Assembly: GCA_949358305.1 (NCBI GenBank)
Contig: OX442314.1
Coordinates: 19,709,060-19,773,059 of the forward strand
DNA length: 64,000 nt
Direction of reading: 5' to 3'
Origin: Strigamia acuminata
Taxonomy: Eukaryota; Arthropoda; Chilopoda; Geophilomorpha; Linotaeniidae
The translations under genes were made by a program, and so were the position numbers. Below are positions 49,261 to 59,375 of the stretch, piece by piece (within the stretch, counting starts at the first letter, position 1; each line of letters opens with the position of its first letter). Under the pieces are notes generated by a model, which was not told the DNA's origin, made no database searches, and saw only the letters and a program-made list of their open reading frames with translations.

Positions 49261-52200
49261 ATTTAAACATTATAAACATTTTCATCTCAAACTTTTTCAT
49301 TTCTTCAATTTTAAATTTCTACACTTACATATTCGCGTTAGAAATAAATTTTCTTTTCCTTTTTTATTTAACAAAATACCTGGGTAGGTAGGCATCTGTC
49401 GTTCCACAGTGCTGCTTTTGTAAAATGACACCATTTGCGAGCAGTCAGCCGAAAAAAAATCCCAAGAGGTGTCAGATGGTTTAAAAAGAACATCTTTCCG
49501 TTGAAGAATGAAACTCTTCTTCCAGCATCTATTTCTCTATTCTATTTTTTTAAAAAATTATTCTATGAATAACAACTTTCAAAAACTCGGTTCGTCTTAA
49601 ACTTCCCCTTGAATAATAAATTATAAACAATCGTTTCTTTCATATTCATAATAAAGCAAAAATTTAAATTAATTAAATTACCGGTAAGTCCGCCTTTAAT
49701 ATTTAAAAAAAAATATACAACCTACAGGTCAGATAAACAAAAATCAAAGTTAAAAGAGATTTCTTAATGATAGTAGCGCGCAGTAAACAGAAATGAGCAA
49801 ATCAAAGTAAATAGTTAACAGGTTGCATTAAGTCAATAGCAAAAGAGGTTTTAGAATAAACGACATTCCATTTCACATTTGAGCAAATATAAAGAGAGAA
49901 GTAGTTCACAAATACCGTAACCTTATTGCACATTTCTGTTTACTAGCACGGATGAACGTGTGTCATTTTCTTATTAACAGATGTTTACCTCTGTCACTTT
50001 GAAATGAATAATTGACATACCGGCAGCGCAGATGCATTTGTCAATTTCATGTGAAACAACAACGTTAAAAAATTTATTTTTGCGGACGTACTTTTCATGT
50101 AATCCATACACTCTGCCATCGCCACACGAAAACAAAAGGAAGTAGAGAAAACAGCACGCAAACCATCACGGGAAGAGATCAAACTTTAAACATGTGCCCA
50201 TTTCCTCCGGTTGTCAGGTGATTTTAACAAGAGGAAGTGGACTCTCTAAACATTCCATTCAGCTGATAAATAAATGAATAAATAAATAAAATTAATAAAT
50301 AAATGAAATACGTGCACGGCAATTCAGGTAGCTGTGGCAGTTCCCCATTGGCCAAATTAAATTCCACTCGTCGAGTGTGGACAAAAAGTGACGTCGCTTG
50401 AAGAAATAGATGAAAAAGGGCAACATAGTAATCCTAGCACAATTTCCGAGAAATGCTTCGCCATTTGTCACTTGTGAAATTGAGAGAAGAAAAGCCATTG
50501 TCATTTCTTTCGACATACTCCCCACTCACCATCTCTCCAGCGCGTTTCCCTTTCTTTTATGACGACCCTCCCCCGCGACAGGTGCTACCCTGCGAATTTC
50601 AAAACGACAGAAAAACATTGGTGATTGCTTAGCCTCGTCATAACGAATAAATGCTGTCAGCGCTGCTATCACCAATTGACGCTGCGATTGCTGAATTAAT
50701 GCACTTACTTGTTAGATATCAGCGTGCTGGTGTTGTCGGTCGATTAACATTTGCTGGACGGTCAGATGGACTTTTGATTGCCAATTAAATTACATTTCTT
50801 GTAAAAAGGTGCACGTCTCCATCAACAATAGCCAAAAAGCCTATCCGGCGTTTCACTATTGATTTTCCAGTGATGGATGAGGGTATATTTCAAGCAGACA
50901 AAATTTTCAATCGACTCACAAAAGAGAAAAGCCCAATACATGCACATACAAAAAAAAGTAAAAAAGATGAAAGTACAATACAGTATGAAATTGAAGCTCT
51001 ATTTTAAATAAATGAAATTTGATTTATGATAGTTTCACTTCTTTCAAATTGCGCGTAAATGTTGGATTGTCTGAACGTTTTGTAAACTTTTTCTGCCTTA
51101 AATCGGCCTTTTGGACTAACAAACAAATCACTTACAATTTGTTTGTGCATAGTAATACTTAAGGTGGGTTTGCTCATTAAAGCAGGTACTTGTTACACGG
51201 TTTAGCTTGCATGTCAGAAGCTTGATACGAGATTGAATTGATTTAATCTCCACATGAAAGATGTAGAAAAAAGACCTAACAAAAAAAATGCCATTGATGC
51301 ATTTTCGCAGAAAAAAAAGATTTTCTCTGCAGATTAAATTAAAATTTCGTATGTAATGAAATATTTCAATCAATCACGCCAATCATTAATTTAAATACTC
51401 GGCTCCATTTGATTTAACTGTATAAAATTGTATCGAGTTGTTTCAACTTCTGGAACTGTCTGTAAAGTGCAAAAGTATCCATTACACAATTATTCCTCAA
51501 AAAAGAACAATAATATCATGTTTCCACTTGAACTCAAGTCTATAAACGTTTCAGTTTCCATTTAATACGGGGAATTCCTTTAAAACAGCGAAATAAGTAC
51601 TGTGTAGCATGATAAAATAAAATGTAACTTTTCTTTTATAAAATTTGAAAACTTTTAATTTACCAAGTTTGTCGCAATCCAATTAACACACAAACACATT
51701 CACGAACGCTGCATTTTCCAACCCATTTGTGCTTAACCATCTTTCTCTGACATCAATTAGTGAAAACGGGAGGACGACTGAAGTAAATTGCAACGAAAAG
51801 TGCAGCTAAATTCTACAGTGTGGAATAAATGCAAACTGAAAATGTCTTAATTTTTTCCCCATACTATTCACTATTAAACAATTTCGGACATCTGTTTGCC
51901 TGGTAAAGAATATGAAAATTGTATTTTAAATACGGAGTATTTCGATTAGTTGCTCGCTACAGTGTAAAACAATTTGGTAAAAGTTTTAATTACATTTTAA
52001 AATCTTTTCTTGCCGCATGCTGACACAATTCTATGCAACAGAGATGAATTAATCAAAATAGAGATAGCGTTGCTTGGCAAAAAGAACAAAAGAGCGTTCT
52101 TGAAGCGAGGAAAAAATATTAAAAAAAAAACCTCAATAGACGTGTTATCGGAATGTGTGTCTATAAAAATCACGAGAGAAAAAATAAAGCGGACAATGAA

Positions 52201-53467
52201 GGAACATGCCAATGTCAATCAAGGTATGTTTTTCTAATAAATTTCTCTCCAAATAAAATTACATTTTAAAGTTTACGTGATCACGCCCAAGTTTTGTCCA
52301 AATCGACAAAAGTTGTGTAATTTTTTAATATTTAATAAACACATGACAAAAAAATTAGAATAAATAAAAATGTAGGTCATTTATCATCGATATGATAAAA
52401 GGTTCAAGTATGCTTCATCACTCCATCCCATAATCAATATTTCAAACAGGCAAAATCCTCATTAAAATAAATATTAAAAAAGAAATATTTTTTTAAAAAA
52501 AGAGAGTAATACTCGCTCAGTATTATTTACAAGCTACAAGCGTTGCATTTGTAAAATGCAAAATACGAAAATGTAAAAAGAAAAGTTAATCCCAGAAATA
52601 TTCTACACAGGTCCATCAATCATAACTCTAGTTTTATTTTACTTCAGCAAAAAATGATATGCCAAGTTTAATGCATTTTATTTTGACAGATCCAACTCAT
52701 TGCTTTCATTTCTTCTCTCCTTTCAGTGTTACAACTCCTCTACTTTTTTACCAATGGCTCACATAGCTGCAATGGCTAGAGTTTATTGCTGCAAGTGCCT
52801 TTTCTTGTCGCCACGTCGCTATCTAATTGTAATAGGTAGATGTCAAATTACCAGCCACAGTCGATAGGTCAATCCCATGAGATTTAAAAATAAGAGATAA
52901 AAAACTTCAAAAGTCTACACAAAGTACACATACTGCACTGTAGTGCACATTTATGGTCTACCAGATACGCACATTTTGAATATTCTATGCTTTACATAAA
53001 GTTTGTCCTTAAAAATTAAATACGTTTGGCTACAAAGGCGTATAATCGCCCGACAATCGATAAACACACAAAAACCATAAAACTATAAAAATGTGAAACG
53101 GAAGTGCACTTCCAAACCCAATTTCTCAACCGGAAATTGCATTTCTACAGTATATGCCAATTGCCATCCTTCGCATTTAAAAAATGTTCATTGTGTGGGT
53201 TCGGAGAAGCAACTATTCAGTCCGTAAGAATTAATATCGAAGACCTTAAAAAATCATTTCAATTTGATCTATCAATTCAAAAAAAATCTCAAAGGAAAAA
53301 TGTAACAATAGTTCCAGAATAAATAGACAAACCAGAAATAAATTCTAAACATAAATCAAGTCGCAGAAACTAGGCGTTTCTTTTAAATAATTAATTTACA
53401 TAACAATTATGAAACGGCTCATCTAACATTTTTCACAAAAGCACTTCTAGATGTACGGCAGCAAAGC
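49261..53467. other. Gene-poor AT-rich DNA
   Basis: No gene, RNA or complete transposon recognised. A TAAA/TGAA-type simple repeat lies at about 50265-50310. Open frames are short and unsupported. Confidence 0.5.
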
Positions 53468-53621
53468 ATGTGCAACGAAGTCGGGTCATTTCCTCGAATC
53501 CCGTTTCCTCGAATCCCGTTTTTTTTCGAAAAAAAAAAATTAAACACCGAAAATTTACCAAAAACCGAAAAATAAAACAAGTAAATATCAAAAAACAATG
53601 TTTTCTTTATTACAATTACAA

Positions 53622-54412
53622 TTATTGTTTGAAGTTGTGTGCTATACCTCGGATGAAATCTATGGGATCCATATTCCGGCGCTCAATCATCAAGTTGATT
53701 ATTCGCATCTCGCGGCGCAAAACTTCTTTTTTACTTGGTGGTTTTGGGTCGCCTCGTAAAATCTTTTCAAAGGTTGTATCTGTATCTGCCTGTCGGCGCT
53801 GCAGAGTTTCCAACATTCGGAAAAATCCGATGTGCTTATTGCCGACCAGCGTGTTGAAACGAAAATGCCAAGACTCTACAGGATTGGTGGTTCTGGGTTG
53901 GCCAGCTTGATAAACTGCATAACAGCTCCACAATTCGGGTGGAAATTTGGGAGGAGTTCGCACACCATTTTGGCGCAACTTCCCAAGGACATAATTCTTC
54001 TCCCACCACTTTAGTAAACCCTCTGTGCCGGGACCAAATAACGGTTTGAGTAACGCATATGTTTCTACAACCTGAAACGCTGGTAAAAACGATAAGGCAG
54101 GCAATTGTCGTACCAGTAAGTTGAACTCATCATTGTTTAAGTATTCAAAACAGCGCGGTTTTTCAGAGTTTGCTTCAGTCTGATGACATCCTTACGAGAG
54201 GCATCGGCTTCGTGGGTGTGTGCAGTCGGATCACCAATCCTTTCCGGTCGCAATACATTCGAATTAGTGGTTATTCGTCCGCCACAAGGCTTATAATAAT
54301 TTTCGCATTTCCAATAGATGCGATCGGGCTTCTTCACGTCTATGATGTAAACAAAACCTCGAAAGCACAGAGCAGGTTTTCTTCGGATTGTCTCACCCAT
54401 TTCGATGGCCAT
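53622..54412 (-). pseudogene. Remnant MULE transposase: FLYWCH zinc finger joined to C-terminal region
   Basis: Reading on the minus strand, 54412-54137 encodes an N-terminal FLYWCH-type finger (FRGFVYIIDVKKPDRIYWKC, then C, then HTHEAD). A different frame, opening around 54150 and running to 53622, encodes the typical C-terminal part: LPALSFLPAF, PPELWSCYAVYQAGQPRTTN, VESWHFRFN and a final DFIRGIAHN. The central DDE catalytic region normally between them (some 200 residues) is absent, and the two parts are out of frame. The copy therefore cannot encode an active transposase, although its ends could still be mobilised in trans. Confidence 0.8.
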
Positions 54413-54559
54413 TGTTATTAGTAGAAATTGTTGGGCGTCTGTAGCAAACTGAATTAGAAATGATTTACTGCAGTGTTATATATACAACAATTGCCCGTAG
54501 AACGCACGTCTGACAGCCTAGAACGCACGTATCGACGACGTACATAGCATGCCGAAAAT

Positions 54560-54673
54560 TCGATGAAACGTACCGCATTATTTATAATTCGATGAAACGA
54601 GCCCCGTTTTCGCAGATTTCAAAAAACGCAAAAAAAAAAGAATTCGAGGAAACGGGATTCGAGGAAATGACCC
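54560..54673. repeat. Sub-terminal attcga(t/g)gaaa repeats of the MULE
   Basis: Four copies of attcga(t/g)gaaacg-like sequence occur at about 54557, 54590, 54641 and 54658, the last ending the right terminal repeat. The left end has two inverted copies (53490-53520). Clustered copies are typical of transposase binding sites. Confidence 0.6.
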
Positions 54674-54688
54674 TACCCGATGTGCAAC

Positions 54689-56687
54689 AAATGGACATGT
54701 TAAATCACTAAAGGATTGTCTGTGCTTATTAGTGTCCAAGTGAATTCCCATCTGAAAGATATGACAGTGACATTGCACTCGATCGATTATTTCTAAATTA
54801 AAAAAAAGGCATCGAACTAAGTTAAATGGTTTCAATTCTTACGACAGCGGTTATAAACTTCAACAACTTATTTTTCAATTTGTGCGAGCATTTTATTGTT
54901 GAAAGTTTGAACTGGAGTTTTTCTTCCTAGCGTTCATTCTTTTCAAAAATCATTTTTTAATGAAAGTGAAGTGAGTGAAGTAAACAACCGTGACGACAAA
55001 AAGGTCATTTGGAACCAACCATTCACAATGTCATTTCAAACTTTTTCAGATTGCTTTTCATTTTGCAATGCCAGAAACACATTTCCAACAAGAAAAAAAA
55101 TAGAAGAAGGAGGAAAAAAAACCTTTTCTTTATCAATTCTTAATTTAAACTAAAAATAAAAAGATAAAATTACCTTTACATTATTTTAGGAAACCATTTT
55201 TCAAACTCCAGTTTCTTTCAAAATGAAAATTCAAGATGACAATACTGCATAAATTTCGTAATACTGTATATAAGCCTGTCATAGCGACCACCTCCACCAT
55301 ATTTGAGCAACCACCACTTTATTTTGGCATCATCAATGGTTCCCGTTTACTATTTTCCCTGTATTTGGCGACCACCTGCCTATAAAACCCTCGATAAAAC
55401 CACATTTTGGCACCTGCAAACAGATTTTATTGTACTGATATTCATCTACGACTCATTTATAATTTTCACACCAGCTCATTATGGCACTACTTCAAATGTG
55501 ATCTACAAATCAGATTTAAAACATGGATAAATAACATCAACAATTTTGCATCAGTTTAATTTTTTTTTAATTTTTGAAAACATAAATTAATATACCGGTA
55601 CACTAAAATTAAATAGCCTATAATTGAAGAAAAAGTTAAATGAAAATGTTTACATACATTTCTCGTAACATGTAATTGGGCATTTACTAACGAGGACAAA
55701 TGCGATAAAGTATGAAGACATGAGTTGCATCTTAAGCAAAACCTCTAGTGCTGATTAATTTATCACCAAAGACAATTTCCTATCTTCCTATTCATGACAA
55801 TGCCTTTCTTTCACCCTAAGCTTCATTTACATGAATTACTCAACTTGAAAACAAGGACTTGGTAACAACATTAACAACACACTCTGCAAGCATACACCAG
55901 TAATTTAATTAGGCCAAACTACCATAGGCTTACAAACTAGGTGCACAAGTCAATCAATAAAATCAATGATTCATTCACCAGGCTTGTCAATCAAAAAATA
56001 TCTGCGCTTGATTTTCATTAATTATTTTTTTTAAGCCACGTGAAATCCAAATTGATAATTGATTCTAATCGATAAAATACAGCCGAAAAGAACATTTTTC
56101 TTGATATTTATTAATAATTTCAAGAATTTTAGTTTTATTACTAAAAATTCCAAAAGAAATAACATAAAAGTGCAATTTAAAACCATTGCCCTCAATCTCC
56201 AGTATTTCTTCATTTCATTGTAATAAATAAAAGTTGTTTTATTGTTTAGATTTTTGTCTGAAAATATTTTAAAAATATATGTAGCCTTACTATAACTCAT
56301 TGTTGGTATTTTCTGGCAAATTTGCAATTTCTACAGATATTGACTTAAACGTAATATTTTTTCTTCAAATAAATCTGCAACACCTTTTTTTCCTTTTGAA
56401 AATGTGTTACGATCTCAAATGTTCACTTCATTTGTGGAGAAGTTTTTCTACCACGTTTTTTAATTATTATTTATATTTTAACCATAATCATTAGAATTGT
56501 GTTTTTTGCCGTGCACCTGTTGCGCTTTTGGGCAATTGGCCCAGAAGCTGTAACGGCTGCCCTGGCATTCTGAGCCCTGGATTGGGGCGTTGCTAAGTCA
56601 ATCCCCAAATTGTGCACCGTTGCTAGGGCTGAAGCGTGCCTTGGCACACGCCACGCCTGCGCACTGGCCGTTTTCCGGCCATATTCC
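54689..56687. other. Non-coding AT-rich DNA with transposon remnants
   Basis: Apart from the pogo/Tigger-like segment near 55.3 kb I see no gene. From about 56500 the sequence becomes GC-richer and leads into the orphan frame at 56796. Confidence 0.5.
55260..55445. mobile_element. Possible pogo/Tigger-like DNA transposon remnant
   Basis: Repeated gcgaccacct/ggcgaccacct segments spaced with ccacattttgg and cgataaaacc recall the ends of pogo/Tigger-type elements, which often carry degenerate (a)gcgaccacc repeats. No transposase and no clear terminal repeats or target duplication are visible. Confidence 0.3.
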
Positions 56688-56711
56688 GAGTAATAATTCG
56701 AATTATTACTC
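56688..56711. repeat. Perfect 24-bp palindrome
   Basis: The half-site gagtaataattc is followed directly by its exact reverse complement. It sits about 85 bp upstream of the orphan frame, in a locally GC-rich region. It could be a dimer-binding site or a hairpin from a transposon end. Confidence 0.8.
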
Positions 56712-56795
56712 ACTCTTTGCATCACACTCATACCGTTCACACCGACACAGCTTTGTTCAACCCAAAAACACTGTTTTGTCCGTGACTCGTGAGTT

Positions 56796-57356
56796 TTGCC
56801 AAAGTTTCAACCCGATTTGTTTGGACCAACGTTCAAACGAATCACTTTCCGAGCCGCGAAGACGACGCACGACGGCCCAAACCACCGTCGTTCCCGCCGC
56901 CGCCCGAAGACCAACGCGCCCACGCCGTTGAAGATCGACGCCAGCCAGCCGCCGAGGATTGCAGAGCCATCGTCGCCGCTCCTCGACCTGTTGACGACGA
57001 TTCCAATTCAGATTGTAGCGGATCTCCAGTCAGGTTTTAACGATCGGCGGTACCCGCCGTTTGACTACTTGTCTCCAACGGAAATCTCCCGTTGCAATCT
57101 AGGGTTTAACCCAAGATTTCCCGTCTTGTCAGGCTTAACAGCCGACACTCTTTGTGAAGTCTTTCGGCTTCACGCTTCCTTTCTCACTTCGCAGAATTTG
57201 CGCGGCGACGTGTCGCCATTTCTGCACTGCTTTTTCCCGCCCGAAGGAGTCCCGCGCTGCTTCGAGCACGTCGCCTTCTACGCCGACGATCTTATCCTCA
57301 TAGAACCCATTTTATTAACATTCACTTCAATTGAACCTGTAATTAACGCTCAATAA
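56796..57356 (+). CDS. Orphan 186-codon frame, hypothetical protein
   Basis: This is the longest frame in a GC-rich island in otherwise AT-rich DNA. The first 60 residues are basic and Arg/Pro-rich; the rest (LSPTEISRCNLGFN, LTADTLCEVFRLHASF, FLHCFFPPEGVPRCFEHV) is of mixed composition that could fold. The TAA stop is embedded in the AATAAA that follows the Gln codon. I recognise no family. A FYADD tetrad near the end recalls a reverse-transcriptase motif, but none of the other RT motifs precede it. The surroundings are transposon-rich, so a retroelement gag-like relic is as likely as a host gene. An ATG in another frame at 56789 overlaps it. Confidence 0.35.
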   Translation: MPKFQPDLFGPTFKRITFRAAKTTHDGPNHRRSRRRPKTNAPTPLKIDASQPPRIAEPSSPLLDLLTTIPIQIVADLQSGFNDRRYPPFDYLSPTEISRCNLGFNPRFPVLSGLTADTLCEVFRLHASFLTSQNLRGDVSPFLHCFFPPEGVPRCFEHVAFYADDLILIEPILLTFTSIEPVINAQ

Positions 57357-58057
57357 ATTGATTAACTGTTTGATTTAAAATAACTAAACTAGCCTTTATT
57401 CGAGATCAAATCCCTAGACACCGACTTAACGGCTAACCCACCCGATAGAAGACCTATAAACGGCATTCAACTGCTTCCACAGGTGAACGCCGGGATCTCT
57501 TGCAATTGGAAAAATCTCATAGTGACTAAATATAAATTTAGTGTTGTTGTGAAAAGTCAATTGGAACCATCAGGAACGCAACAAATGGCAACTGGACTAT
57601 TGCATTGTATATTAAAACACACTTTCATTCAGAGACAACAATAAACAAAAGAAAACATACCGTACAGTACTGTGACTCTCGGGCACCGGATTTTGACCCA
57701 TGCCCTCAGTTTACTTCCCTAGCTACCAGTAGCTTAACTCTGTAGTGCGAATGGGGGCTTACGGTTTACGGATTGGCTCCTGTAAACCTCCATTGTTCGC
57801 CATCTTGTTTGACCTGTAATAAATCAGTCTTTCGCTGTTTTCTAACATGCACGTACGTTACTGACTCACACGGCGCAGTTGATAACTTAATCTACGCACG
57901 ATCTACGAACGCTAAACGAACAATTACTAGACAAACGTTATAATATAACCCGTTCTCACTACAGCTTAACTCTTTAAAACTAGTTGTATAAATGTGGTGT
58001 GAACACAGCTAGCTTACCCTAAGCTAGCTTATCAGTTTTGAAACTAGATGTATGACG
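57357..58057. other. Non-coding, repeat-like DNA left of the LTR element
   Basis: Composition is less AT-rich than the distal intergenic DNA. The segment about 57660-57900 (ctctcgggcacc through cctgtaataaatcagtc) looks like a solo LTR with a polyadenylation hexamer, but there is no second copy here to confirm it. The final 50 bp carry agctagctta repeats that recur inverted on the far side of the LTR element. Confidence 0.35.
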
Positions 58058-58267
58058 TGTTTGCAACCCCCAACTTTTATGATTGTGTTTTTGTTTGATG
58101 TTATCTGTGAAGGCCACCATATGTGGGGCACTCCCTTGTTCAAACATAAGCAATAAAGCAGTTAGGTAGTAGAGCTCGAGCAGCGAGCATGAGCTAAAAC
58201 CTCTCTTTATTTTCTTTATATTTCTACACTTCAAAAATACAACTACAACAAGCACAGAAAGACAACA
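58058..58267 (+). repeat. 5' LTR
   Basis: 210 bp, TG to CA. It contains gcaataaagcagttag (polyadenylation hexamer) and gagctcgagcagcgagcatg. It is nearly identical to 59158-59375. Confidence 0.9.
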
Positions 58268-58269
58268 AT

Positions 58270-58287
58270 TGGCGACGAGGTGCGATG
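58270..58287 (+). other. Candidate primer-binding site of the LTR element
   Basis: tggcgacgaggtgcgatg follows the left LTR after two bases. TGGCGACGAGG is common in metazoan Gypsy elements. The cognate tRNA was not determined. Confidence 0.6.
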
Positions 58288-58452
58288 CGAATCCATGCAA
58301 CTACAAATCCAGTAACTTTTTCGTGTTATTTTGTGTGCTTTCAACAATTTTCCGGCCTCCTACCACGCCATTCCAGTGCAGGCCTATTCTCCAGTCGTGT
58401 GAGTTTTTACAAGTGAAGTTTTTCAATTTTTTTTTCAACGATTCCGTGTGCC

Positions 58453-58640
58453 ATGGCTGCCCTGAAAGGAACGCCACGCAAGTTCGATTTGGCGGGCGAT
58501 TTCAACCTATTCATCACACAAATGGAGGCATATTTCGGGTTCCACGACAGGCGGAAAAAGACCGCTGGACCTAACATTTAACGAGTTGATCGCTTTGCTT
58601 CTAACTTTCGTGGCGAGTGCATTACGCGGCGTACAATTGT
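58453..58640 (+). pseudogene. Gag N-terminal fragment of the LTR element
   Basis: The ATG at 58453 opens a 42-codon frame with a Gag-like look (GDFNLFITQMEAYFGFH, then DRRKK) that stops at a TAA near 58579. Just beyond, another frame reads ELIALLLTFVASALRG, which resembles the usual continuation of Gag, so a frameshift or small deletion has broken the gene. Nothing downstream resembles protease or polymerase. Confidence 0.6.
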
Positions 58641-58760
58641 GCATAGAACGGACGTTACCTTCGAGTATGTTTGCCACACCGCCATTAATACTGTGGTCGC
58701 TGAAACCCATGTTTTAGATTTCTACTAGCTGTTTCCAGCTTCTTTTGGGGGAGGGGAGAG

Positions 58761-59142
58761 TTATTCTAACTCATTTGCTTGAATGTTTAATGCAAGTTGT
58801 TTTGATTTGATTTACAAATTGTTTTATAATTCGTGCAATGTGTTGCACTACCTTTACAATTCGTGCAATGTTTTGCACTGCTTCCACAATGTTACAACTT
58901 CTAGTGTGTTACAAGGTGTAACACAAATTCGTGCAACTATTTGCACTACTATTACAGTGTTACAATTTATTTCAGTTACAATGTGTTCAATTACAATGAT
59001 TCAATTTCTATGTTCTTTCTCTATACTTTCAATCCTAGTGTTATTCCTTTACATTTTACATTTACTATTCGATTTTGTGCAACCTTTTGCAATGCTTTTA
59101 AAATGTTCAGTGTATGTCTCTTTAATTGCTCTGTTCGCAATT
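58761..59142 (+). repeat. Internal gtgcaatgttttgcac-type repeats in the LTR element
   Basis: Three or more imperfect copies of acaattcgtgcaatgtgttgcac-like units (about 58830, 58858 and 58927) alternate with acaatgttacaa motifs. Several halves are inverted with respect to each other. They are non-coding and of unknown role. Confidence 0.5.
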
Positions 59143-59157
59143 GAGGGGATATTGGGG
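59143..59157 (+). other. Polypurine tract candidate
   Basis: gaggggatattgggg ends exactly at the TG of the 3' LTR, where second-strand priming is expected. Confidence 0.6.
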
Positions 59158-59375
59158 TGTTTGCAACCCCCAACTTTTATGATTGCGTTTTTGTTTGATG
59201 TTATCTGTGAAGGCCACCATATGTGGGGCACTCCCTTGTTCAAACTTAAGCAATAAAGCAGTTAGGTAGTAGAGCTCGAGCAGCGAGCATGAGCTAAAAC
59301 CTCTCTTTATTTTCTTTATATTTCTACACTTCAAAAATACAACTACAAGTACAACAAGCACAGAAAGACACAACA
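59158..59375 (+). repeat. 3' LTR
   Basis: 218 bp, the counterpart of 58058-58267, with a 6-bp insertion (agtaca) and a 2-bp difference near the end. Confidence 0.9.

Larger units (their letters stand above)
53477..54679 (-). mobile_element. Internally deleted Mutator-like (MULE) DNA transposon with TIRs and 9-bp target duplication
   Basis: The 9-bp sequence atgtgcaac flanks the element on both sides (53468-53476 and 54680-54688), as expected for MULE insertion. Just inside are inverted repeats built on gggtcatttcctcgaatccc (left from 53483, right ending at 54673); the outermost 6 bp on each side do not match well. The coding strand is minus. Total length is 1.2 kb, far shorter than an autonomous MULE, consistent with loss of the central transposase region. 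The clean TSD suggests a fairly recent insertion. Confidence 0.85.
58058..59375 (+). mobile_element. Short non-autonomous LTR retrotransposon
   Basis: Two direct repeats, 58058-58267 (210 bp) and 59158-59375 (218 bp), begin TGTTTGCAACCCCC and end ACAACA. They differ only by a few substitutions plus 6-bp and 2-bp indels. A primer-binding-site candidate tggcgacgaggtgcg starts 2 bp after the left LTR, and a purine tract (gaggggatattgggg) abuts the right LTR. The roughly 890-bp interior holds only a broken gag start and no pol. The PBS wording and gag remnant suggest a Gypsy-type parent. High LTR identity implies recent insertion, yet the 5 bp on either side (tgacg and atata) do not match, so no target duplication is visible. 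Confidence 0.88.

Noticed and set aside
57270-57300. FYADD motif in the orphan frame, reminiscent of the reverse-transcriptase active site
   Set aside because: None of the other RT motifs precede it and the stretch upstream does not resemble a palm domain; a tetrapeptide match can arise by chance.
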